From the NCBI GenBank assembly GCA_964550025.1, contig CAZJYI010000226.1, positions 1 to 14,160 on the forward strand: 14,160 nucleotides of DNA. Direction: 5' to 3'. The position numbers were made by a program, and so were the translations under genes. Positions 1-5,926 of the stretch are shown one piece after another. The DNA comes from CAZJYI01 sp964550025. GTDB lineage: Bacteria > Verrucomicrobiota > Kiritimatiellia > UBA8416 > CAYOBW01. The notes under the pieces are model-generated. The model saw nothing but the letters and a program-made list of their open reading frames with translations. It did no database searches and was not told the DNA's origin. The stretch's first letter is position 1, and every line of letters begins with the position of its first letter.

Positions 1-8
1 CCGATCTG

Positions 9-96
9 AAACCTGCCGCACTTTCAGGGAAAAAGTGCGGTCAACATCGCTATATGCACTGGCTTGACTCTTTTTTGCATTTTTACCGGCAGGTTT
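9..96. repeat. Nested inverted repeats in the leader of the exported-protein gene
   Basis: An inner perfect hairpin has 9-bp arms at 16-24 (CCGCACTTT) and 32-40 (AAAGTGCGG) with a 7-nt loop. The preceding ten bases at 9-18 (AAACCTGCCG) are also the exact reverse complement of 87-96 (CGGCAGGTTT), so a long outer stem could compete with the inner one because they share 16-18. No clear T-tract follows the inner hairpin on the plus strand. A TTGACT at 64-69 resembles a -35 box but has no convincing -10 at 16-18 bp. It could be the terminator of a gene to the left, a structured 5' leader, or a repeat remnant; the sequence does not decide. Confidence 0.4.
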
Positions 97-155
97 TGGG
101 TTCTTCCACGATAGGATAATGAAGTGTTAGCCCCAAAACAGATTGGCGACCTATC

Positions 156-163
156 GAGGAGGT
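156..163 (+). promoter_or_regulatory. Strong ribosome binding site for the 171 start
   Basis: GAGGAGGT lies 7 nt before the ATG at 171. It selects this start over the in-frame ATG at 186, which would shorten the n-region of the signal peptide. Confidence 0.85.
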
Positions 164-170
164 AGTATAC

Positions 171-1559
171 ATGAAACTCGCGCACATGTCGAAACCATCG
201 CACGCAACGGCGGCTCTTCTGGCAGCCGCACTCATCGGGGGGCTGCTCGTCAACGTGGTCCACGCGGCATCGGTCGCAATTACCGAAGCAACGGTCTCCT
301 ACGGGGGCAGCAACCAGGTTGTTCCCGACGACCTGTCCAACGTCGACAGTAACGCGGTGCTGGTGTCCTTCGTGGCTGAAAACGTCACCTACTCGGATCT
401 CGTCCTGGTCGACAACGTGACCGCGAACCCGGAAGGCTGGGGAACCTACCAGTTCGGGATCAACGGCACCGACCCCGGCTCGCCAGAGGCCGCCGTCACC
501 GACAATCGGCTCGACTCCAGTATAGCCAACGCCAAGACGACTGCTGAATTCGAGTTCGCCTCGCCTCCGACCTCTCTCAGCACGGTGTTCTTCCTGTTCG
601 ACCTCGGCTCCCTGGACACGGGGGTCAGCATTCAGCTGATTGATGACTCCAACGCGGACATTGGCACACCGGTGCAAATGGCGAACTTGGCCCAGCTCGG
701 AAGCGCAGTCGTTACATCAGGTGCGCTGGGAGCGAGGGAGCTCAACGGCGTCGCGATCCCGCTGAGCGATTTCGGGATCACGGCCGGAGAACTGTCCAGC
801 GTGGACGGATTCAAACTCACCGGAGTTGATGCTGATCCGCTGATCGCCGGTATCGCCTCCCAGCCGGAGCTTCTGGCGTACGAGAGTTTCGAACCGGCAG
901 ACGTCGATATCTTCTCATCGGGCAACAAGGGCGACCTGACTTGGAGCACGTATGGCGGCGCCATCGTCAGCGACAAGGACCTCACTTACATCGGCGGCAG
1001 TGTGCGTGTGAACGGTGGCGACCGGGCGCTGTTCGTGGAGGGTCCCAAGGCTAATAACGACAACTTCGCCAGCTTCACATTCGCGCCGCAAACGGACGAC
1101 GTCTATTTCAGCTTCCTGGCAAGCACCACTGCCGGCCTCTTCTTTCAAGCCTATGTGTCCAATGATGCCGACGCCATTAATTCTGGTTCGGCGATCCTCG
1201 ACACTAGATCGAGTGACAGTGTGTACGCGAGGCTGCAGGCTGCTACACAGAAGACCGAATCGAGCGACATCGGCGATTCACAGGGCCTGAACCCGTTCAT
1301 CGTCGGCAAACTCTCGAAATCAGTTCCAGGCAACTACGAGACGCTCGAGATACTGGTCAACCCGACATCCCACGTCGAGCCCGCCACGTGGCACGGCAAC
1401 ATATCTCGCGATATTGGGACTGACGCCGTCGATACCTTCGGAATCCGAATCTGGTTCGTGGACGCTGGCGATGACGCGTGGATCGACGAAGTCCGAATCG
1501 GCACGACCTTTGCTGCCGTGGTGCCGCAACCCAGCGGCACGGTATTCATCTTCCGGTAG
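171..1559 (+). CDS. Secreted beta-rich protein, PEP-CTERM-like but lacking the sorting tail
   Basis: The product is 462 aa. Residues 1-32 are a Sec signal peptide: a basic and His-containing start, a hydrophobic run from about 13 to 30, and a likely cut after VHA at 30-32. The mature protein has two halves. Residues about 33-225 are rich in Ser, Asp and Val, with a pattern that suggests beta structure. Residues about 230-450 resemble the LamG/concanavalin-like folds of PVC surface proteins: an ESFEP start near 237, a GGSVRVNGG segment, and an acidic DEVRIGTTFA segment near the end. In PVC relatives that last segment is typically followed by VPEP, a membrane helix and a basic tail (established pattern). 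Here the chain ends VVPQPSGTVFIFR, so the anchor is missing. It is the only plus-strand gene and converges on the sulfatase ending at 1772. No catalytic motif is recognised. Possible roles are a surface, matrix or glycan-binding protein. Confidence 0.75.
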   Translation: MKLAHMSKPSHATAALLAAALIGGLLVNVVHAASVAITEATVSYGGSNQVVPDDLSNVDSNAVLVSFVAENVTYSDLVLVDNVTANPEGWGTYQFGINGTDPGSPEAAVTDNRLDSSIANAKTTAEFEFASPPTSLSTVFFLFDLGSLDTGVSIQLIDDSNADIGTPVQMANLAQLGSAVVTSGALGARELNGVAIPLSDFGITAGELSSVDGFKLTGVDADPLIAGIASQPELLAYESFEPADVDIFSSGNKGDLTWSTYGGAIVSDKDLTYIGGSVRVNGGDRALFVEGPKANNDNFASFTFAPQTDDVYFSFLASTTAGLFFQAYVSNDADAINSGSAILDTRSSDSVYARLQAATQKTESSDIGDSQGLNPFIVGKLSKSVPGNYETLEILVNPTSHVEPATWHGNISRDIGTDAVDTFGIRIWFVDAGDDAWIDEVRIGTTFAAVVPQPSGTVFIFR

Positions 1560-1566
1560 CCGGAAG
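1550..1566. terminator. Small hairpin spanning the stop codon of the secreted-protein gene
   Basis: CTTCCGG (1550-1556) and CCGGAAG (1560-1566) form a perfect 7-bp stem whose 3-nt loop is the TAG stop codon. No T-run follows, so a classical intrinsic terminator is doubtful. It may only be a local palindrome. Confidence 0.25.
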
Positions 1567-1638
1567 CACTATGAGCAGGGAGTCACTTCGAACTGCTCAG
1601 GGTCACGTCTAGAGCGGGTGAGGGTACCCGTCTGTAAC

Positions 1639-1774
1639 TAGTTCCTGTTGCGGCAACGTCTAACTGCAACCACGGCTCGCGAGGACGCTCGCCCTCCACT
1701 GGAGAATACCGGGCGTTTCCTACCTTCGATGAAGGGCGAGCGTCCCCGCGAGCCGCTTTCCGCAACAGAAACTA
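1639..1774. repeat. Palindromic intergenic element, copy 1 (nested arms)
   Basis: The outer arms are 1639-1653 (TAGTTCCTGTTGCGG) and 1760-1774, reverse complements with one mismatch in 15. The inner arms are 1674-1695 and 1733-1754, 22 nt each with one mismatch, starting GGCTCGCG and ending CGCCCT on the left. About 37 nt separate the inner arms. The element fills the gap between two convergent genes, and its right outer arm contains the TAG stop of the minus-strand sulfatase (1772-1774). Nothing in it looks coding. It resembles a MITE or REP-type element and, as a large stem-loop, could act as a two-way transcription barrier. A second element with related outer arms lies at 8130-8269. Confidence 0.85.
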
Positions 1775-3553
1775 CTTCGTTTTCAAATCAAAGTAATCCA
1801 GCTTCATGCCGCCTTTGCTTGTGAACGAGATCTTGTTTTCTCCGGGCTTCAGTTCGAGCGCCAGCTTCGCCGCTCCAAGCGTATTCCATCCGCCAGTCGC
1901 GGGCAGCCGAAGGCTCTGCAGAACGCCATTGATGACGAGCGTGCAGGAGGATTTTTGTGCCACGGCATAGCCGACAGTCAGCTCGGTCGTTCCGCCAGCG
2001 CCTCCGTCAACAGAGATCGAACAGGTCGAACCATTCATTCCCGCGAGCAAAACACCGCCAGACGCTTCACTCACGCTTCTCGGTTTGGCGCCGCCCGTAA
2101 CATCCGCCGCCTCTGCCTCGTAGCGAGTCCCTGCCGGCACCAACGAAAAGGGAGCCGCCGACACGACCGCTTTCGCCGCTGTCGGTGTGACGGTCTCTTG
2201 TACATGCTTCGCAGGTTCTGAGGGGGGCTTAGTCCTCCCCTGTCTCCCCTTGTGTGCAGTCACCCCCATAAACAGGCTGTCCACCGTCGACATGTCGTCC
2301 AAGACCTTCTCCAACTTTTTCAATACCGCCTGTTCGGGTTCGGTTGCTGAATCAAATTCCAGCTTTTGGCTCGCGTAATGACCTGGGTATTTCTGATAAG
2401 TTATCGCTCTATGCTTGCGACTGCAGATCAAGCCAAGATCCTTAGTCCGGACCCAAGTGTTGAACCTGAAGTACCAGATATAGACATACTCCTTGTTCCG
2501 CTTTCCGGTTCCCGACAGGACAGGCCAGAGACTTAATCCGTCGCCCGGATAGCTTTCCGGCAAAGGCGCTCCAGCGACCTCGCACATGGTCGGCAGGAAA
2601 TCTGAAAACTCAACCAGCTCGTCTTTCTGGACAGCCGGTTTGATTCGCCCCGGCCAGTTGATAACCAACGGCACCCGTACGCCTGCATTAAACGGCTTCC
2701 CTTTTCTCCCTCGAACCTCTTTGCCATTCCAGTTCGTGACGATGGGCTCATCAGTTCCATTATCGGCGGTAAAGATGATGATCGTGTTATCGCGGGTCCC
2801 CAGCTCATCCAGTTTGCTGACGATCTTGCCCACAAGCTTATCGATGTACTGCACCATATCTCTGAAATGCATCTGCTGCATGGCCTCATCGCCCGGGCCC
2901 TTGTACGGCCACCCTTTCACGGTGGGATCCCAATCGTCCGAGTCCGGCGTAGGCGCAAACGGACAATGCGGCAGAATCATCGGGTAATAGACGAGGAAGG
3001 GCTGGTCTTTGTTGGTCTGGATGAAATCGCAAATGAAGTCAGCACACACATCCGGTCCATACTCGCCGTTGCTGTACTGCACCGGTTTGCCGTCTATCGA
3101 AAGCCCTGGGTTGGGATAGCGAGAGCCTGGCGCATTATGGCGCCACAAACACGAGCGATCGAAACCGAAGTGCTGAGGCGAGTCCGGCTGCCCGCCCAGC
3201 TGCCACTTGCCGGCGACCGCGGTTGCATAGCCCACTTCTTTCAGCTGGTGGGCGAACGTGACCTGAGAGCGATCCATGTGTGCAAACTTTGTGAAATTGC
3301 GCTTGTTGTAGAGCCCCGTCATGATCTTTACCCGCGATGGGGTGCAGAGCGGATTGGCAAAGCACTGCTCAAAACGCATCCCCTCCGCGGCCAACTTGTC
3401 AATAACAGGCGTCTTGTAGTCTTCACACCCATTGGCGCTGATGCACTCATAGCCCATGTCGTCCGCCATGATCAGGACGATGTTGGGTTTATCGGCTGCA
3501 TGCGCCATTGCACAGACCCACAGCACTGTGAGAGTTGTTACCAGTCTCTTCAT
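1772..3553 (-). CDS. S1 sulfatase with C-terminal CBM6/35-like carbohydrate-binding module
   Basis: The product is 593 aa, longer than a single-domain S1 sulfatase (about 450-550). It starts at ATG 3553 with ACCTCC (AGGAGGT-like on the coding strand, 3560-3565) 6 nt upstream. Signal peptide residues 1-19 end AHA. The catalytic domain is about residues 22-400. Metal ligands are Asp31-Asp32 and Asp264-Asn265. Cys70 in CTPSR is the residue converted to formylglycine, with Arg74. Lys116, His196 and Lys284 fit the sulfate-binding positions. Odd point: the usual His of GKWHLG is Gln118 (GKWQLGG). A Pro- and Ala-rich linker covers about 430-475. Residues about 477-593 form a beta-sandwich module of CBM6/35 type (YEAEAADV start, then LVINGV, TGGW and LDYFD). 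Expected role: periplasmic or extracellular hydrolysis of sulfate esters on a polysaccharide, targeted by the module. Sulfatase family confidence is very high; substrate is unknown. Confidence 0.95.
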   Translation of the reverse strand: MKRLVTTLTVLWVCAMAHAADKPNIVLIMADDMGYECISANGCEDYKTPVIDKLAAEGMRFEQCFANPLCTPSRVKIMTGLYNKRNFTKFAHMDRSQVTFAHQLKEVGYATAVAGKWQLGGQPDSPQHFGFDRSCLWRHNAPGSRYPNPGLSIDGKPVQYSNGEYGPDVCADFICDFIQTNKDQPFLVYYPMILPHCPFAPTPDSDDWDPTVKGWPYKGPGDEAMQQMHFRDMVQYIDKLVGKIVSKLDELGTRDNTIIIFTADNGTDEPIVTNWNGKEVRGRKGKPFNAGVRVPLVINWPGRIKPAVQKDELVEFSDFLPTMCEVAGAPLPESYPGDGLSLWPVLSGTGKRNKEYVYIWYFRFNTWVRTKDLGLICSRKHRAITYQKYPGHYASQKLEFDSATEPEQAVLKKLEKVLDDMSTVDSLFMGVTAHKGRQGRTKPPSEPAKHVQETVTPTAAKAVVSAAPFSLVPAGTRYEAEAADVTGGAKPRSVSEASGGVLLAGMNGSTCSISVDGGAGGTTELTVGYAVAQKSSCTLVINGVLQSLRLPATGGWNTLGAAKLALELKPGENKISFTSKGGMKLDYFDLKTK

Positions 3554-3626
3554 GCCAATACCTCCAGCAGTTCACCCTAGAATGGCACTCAGATGAGCGC
3601 ACTCGGGACGCGCCATGCGCGCGTCT

Positions 3627-3757
3627 CCGTAGCGCGGAAATCCGTTCCGCGCATGAGCATGTCAGGCGGACCCCAGGAGAGAAAGAAGCCCACAGGCCCT
3701 CTCTCTCGATGCCCTCTCCGCCCATGCGCACACGCGGAACGGATTTCCGCGCTACGG
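3627..3757. repeat. BIME-like element: perfect 25-nt inverted repeat of REP-type hairpins
   Basis: Positions 3627-3651 and 3733-3757 are exact reverse complements (25 of 25). Each arm is itself a hairpin: GCGCGGAA and TTCCGCGC flank a 5-nt loop in the left arm, and the right arm has a 7-bp version. The 81-nt middle is non-coding. It fills the 256-nt gap between the glycoside hydrolase stop (3810) and the sulfatase start (3553). This is the layout of paired inverted REP units. Possible effects are transcript protection or attenuation between the two genes. Confidence 0.85.
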
Positions 3758-3809
3758 CAGAGGCACTCTTGATCGGCGCATCCAATACCAACCCTCTGTC
3801 GGCTCTGAT

Positions 3810-5882
3810 TCACAGCGCCTTCCTCAATCCTTCCCAGCGAACAGTCCATTGTCCGCTATCCGGGAAGCCGGGCGCGTCACGCTCAGGACATCCATCCCAG
3901 CCGGCTGCCATCATGGCCACCGCATAGAGCACGCCGCCGTTGCCCGGGAAATACCAGTCCCCGTTGATGCCCCGCACGGAGTAGCTGTTCTTCTTTGCTT
4001 CCGACAGAAGCAGATCAACCGCCAGGTCGGGCTGGCCGGTCCTTGCTGCGGCCATCGCGGACCAGGGGTAATCCCATCCCCAGCACGTTCCCCAATTCCA
4101 GGTCTTCTCAATGTGGCGAACCGTATCAGCCGCGATCTGAGAGTCCACACCCTCCACAAACGGCACAAAGGCGAACCCACCGATGGGGTCGGGGTGGCCT
4201 CGATCCAGATACTTCGGCACCCGTCCCACCCATTCAGCGCACCATCCATACACATCTGTGCCGGCTTCCTGCTCTTTCGTGATTGTAAGCGGAGCCAGAC
4301 CATCGCGAACCGTCTGCCACGATGTCTCGGGCGCCATGCCCAAGCGCTTTCGCCACTCCTGCGCCTTGTCCAGCCCCCAGCGCCAGTAGGCCAGTTCAAA
4401 GGAGGAATCGTGGCATATCCCGTTTTCATTGGCAGTCCTGACAAACTCCAGATGGTATATGCCGTTCTCGTCTTTTACGGGAAAGGTCGCCATGAAGTCC
4501 GCGGTAGCGAAGACGACCTCTTGCCATTTTTCAAGGATCCCTTTCCCGGGATTGAGCCGGTACTCCTGTTCCGCGAAGAAGATGGGATGGGGCTGCTGCC
4601 AGTTGAGCCCCAGGTTCCCTGCCCAGGGCGCCATCCTGCCGTCCGGGCTGTTCTGCTTGCCCCATTTGGCGCCTTTGTAATCAAGCTGCGCGGCCCGTTT
4701 GCGGGCAATGGGCAGAAATCTCTGATAGATCGTCAGAGCCTTTTCCGCCAGGGGCCAGCGGTTCCAGAGCCCGTAATGAGCCATGTGCCACCAGACCATT
4801 TCCATGTGAAACTGACCCGACCAGTGACCAGTCCCCATCAATCCGTATTCAGAAGGAGGCAGGGATCCCGCGTTATTGGCGCGCATCAGGTACTGGGAGA
4901 GTACCACACGCCGCTCCAGCTCTTTCCAGCGGGCGTCCTTGCTGCCTGAGAGATCAATCGCCCCGCCGCTCATCCAGAACGTCTGCCAGACGCCGGCGGT
5001 CCGTTCTCTGATCGCGTCAAAACCCTCGTACGGCGTTGCGTCCGGTTCCGTCGGGGCGAATGCGCAGACAAACACCAGGCTGTCTCCACCGCCAGGCATG
5101 AGGCGAGCTTTGTGAGCGTCCGGATGGCACTCGAACCTGGCCTGCCCCTCCATCACATACCAGGCTCCCGCGTACCGGTCATCGTCCATCTGCCGCTCAA
5201 AGGTCAGCTTGTTCTCCGAGACTTTCATCGTGGTCTCGTGGACTCGATACGTCCCGACTTGCTCGTCACGTCTCGCATCACGGGGATATGGGAAATCAAG
5301 TTCCACCCCGATTCCGCCCTCGCGCAGGAGCTTCGACTGGATTCGGACGGCAATCCCGTCGCGATCAGGCAGCGCGAAGGTTTCAACGATCACCGCTGTG
5401 TCCGCATAGACAAAAGAGGCCGTATGCACGCCCTGCCACAGGTCGTGGGTCCGTTTCCCTTTCTCTATTTGGTGCCCGGTCAAGACCTCGCCCGCGGCAT
5501 CAACAAAACGAAGCCTGCCGAGATTCACGGGGTGCGGATTCGCGAACATCCACGCTCTGACCGCTCCCGTCGGAGTACTCATATTGCCTTTGATGTGGCC
5601 TTGGTCGAATGTGCCGGTTTCGGGGATGTCCTTATCTGTAATCCCCGAAGGAAGAGGGTCTGAGTGTTTCCCCCAGTGGGAGAACGAGTTCCCCGTTAGG
5701 GTCTGCAGACCCGTACCATCCACGCCAAAGCAGAACTCGCCGTTGCCCAATGCCAGCGGCATGTCGAGCGGAGGGTCGACGATGTGGTGTCGTGATACCA
5801 CCGCCTGGCGGTCGATGGGCTCGGCTACACAGGCCCGCGAAGCTCCGGCAGCGACCACGGTTCTCACGAGGATGCTCCGCAC
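3810..5882 (-). CDS. Putative (alpha/alpha)6 six-hairpin glycoside hydrolase, GH65/GH95-like
   Basis: The product is 690 aa from a GTG start at 5882 with AAGGAG 7 nt upstream. The open frame continues to a TTG at 5930 that overlaps the stop of the preceding sulfatase, but this has no better ribosome site. Residues 1-19 resemble a Sec signal (cut near CVA|EP), though Arg residues weaken the hydrophobic core. The N-terminal part (about 40-300) starts with LALGNGEFCFGVDGTG and looks like the beta-super-sandwich domain found before helical barrels in GH65 and GH95 enzymes. The barrel (about 320-690) carries GHWSGQFHMEMVWWH (352-366), a CHDSSFELAYWRWG segment (about 490-503) and WGWDYPWSAMAAARTG (601-616). 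Glu361 is a candidate general acid. It probably hydrolyses an oligosaccharide released by the sulfatases. It follows sulfatase 7981-5927 by 44 bp, so the two are likely co-transcribed. The exact family was not identified. Confidence 0.85.
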   Translation of the reverse strand: MRSILVRTVVAAGASRACVAEPIDRQAVVSRHHIVDPPLDMPLALGNGEFCFGVDGTGLQTLTGNSFSHWGKHSDPLPSGITDKDIPETGTFDQGHIKGNMSTPTGAVRAWMFANPHPVNLGRLRFVDAAGEVLTGHQIEKGKRTHDLWQGVHTASFVYADTAVIVETFALPDRDGIAVRIQSKLLREGGIGVELDFPYPRDARRDEQVGTYRVHETTMKVSENKLTFERQMDDDRYAGAWYVMEGQARFECHPDAHKARLMPGGGDSLVFVCAFAPTEPDATPYEGFDAIRERTAGVWQTFWMSGGAIDLSGSKDARWKELERRVVLSQYLMRANNAGSLPPSEYGLMGTGHWSGQFHMEMVWWHMAHYGLWNRWPLAEKALTIYQRFLPIARKRAAQLDYKGAKWGKQNSPDGRMAPWAGNLGLNWQQPHPIFFAEQEYRLNPGKGILEKWQEVVFATADFMATFPVKDENGIYHLEFVRTANENGICHDSSFELAYWRWGLDKAQEWRKRLGMAPETSWQTVRDGLAPLTITKEQEAGTDVYGWCAEWVGRVPKYLDRGHPDPIGGFAFVPFVEGVDSQIAADTVRHIEKTWNWGTCWGWDYPWSAMAAARTGQPDLAVDLLLSEAKKNSYSVRGINGDWYFPGNGGVLYAVAMMAAGWDGCPERDAPGFPDSGQWTVRWEGLRKAL

Positions 5883-5889
5883 ATCATAT

Positions 5890-5895
5890 CTCCTT
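5890..5895 (-). promoter_or_regulatory. Ribosome binding site serving overlapping ATG and GTG starts
   Basis: AAGGAG on the minus strand lies 7 nt before the GTG (5882) of the hydrolase and 5 nt before an out-of-frame ATG (5884) that opens a 6-codon frame (MCGASS, stop 5866-5864). The in-frame GTG at 5867 overlaps that stop as GTGA. The hydrolase start was chosen from this site. Confidence 0.7.
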
Positions 5896-5926
5896 AGAAT
5901 GCTGCATGCTGCATTTCTTTGGCCTT

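Noticed and set aside
64..69. TTGACT as a -35 promoter box
   Set aside because: No acceptable -10 at the expected distance; the AT-rich TAGGATAAT at 112-120 lacks a matching -35.
24..677. 217-codon minus-strand open frame over the secreted-protein gene
   Set aside because: Opposite the gene with a signal peptide and strong ribosome site; its own sequence is charged and shows no motif.
3849..4949. 366-codon plus-strand open frame
   Set aside because: It lies wholly antisense to the glycoside hydrolase, which has recognisable domains; the translation is Arg-, Pro- and His-rich with no motif. A shadow of GC-rich coding DNA.
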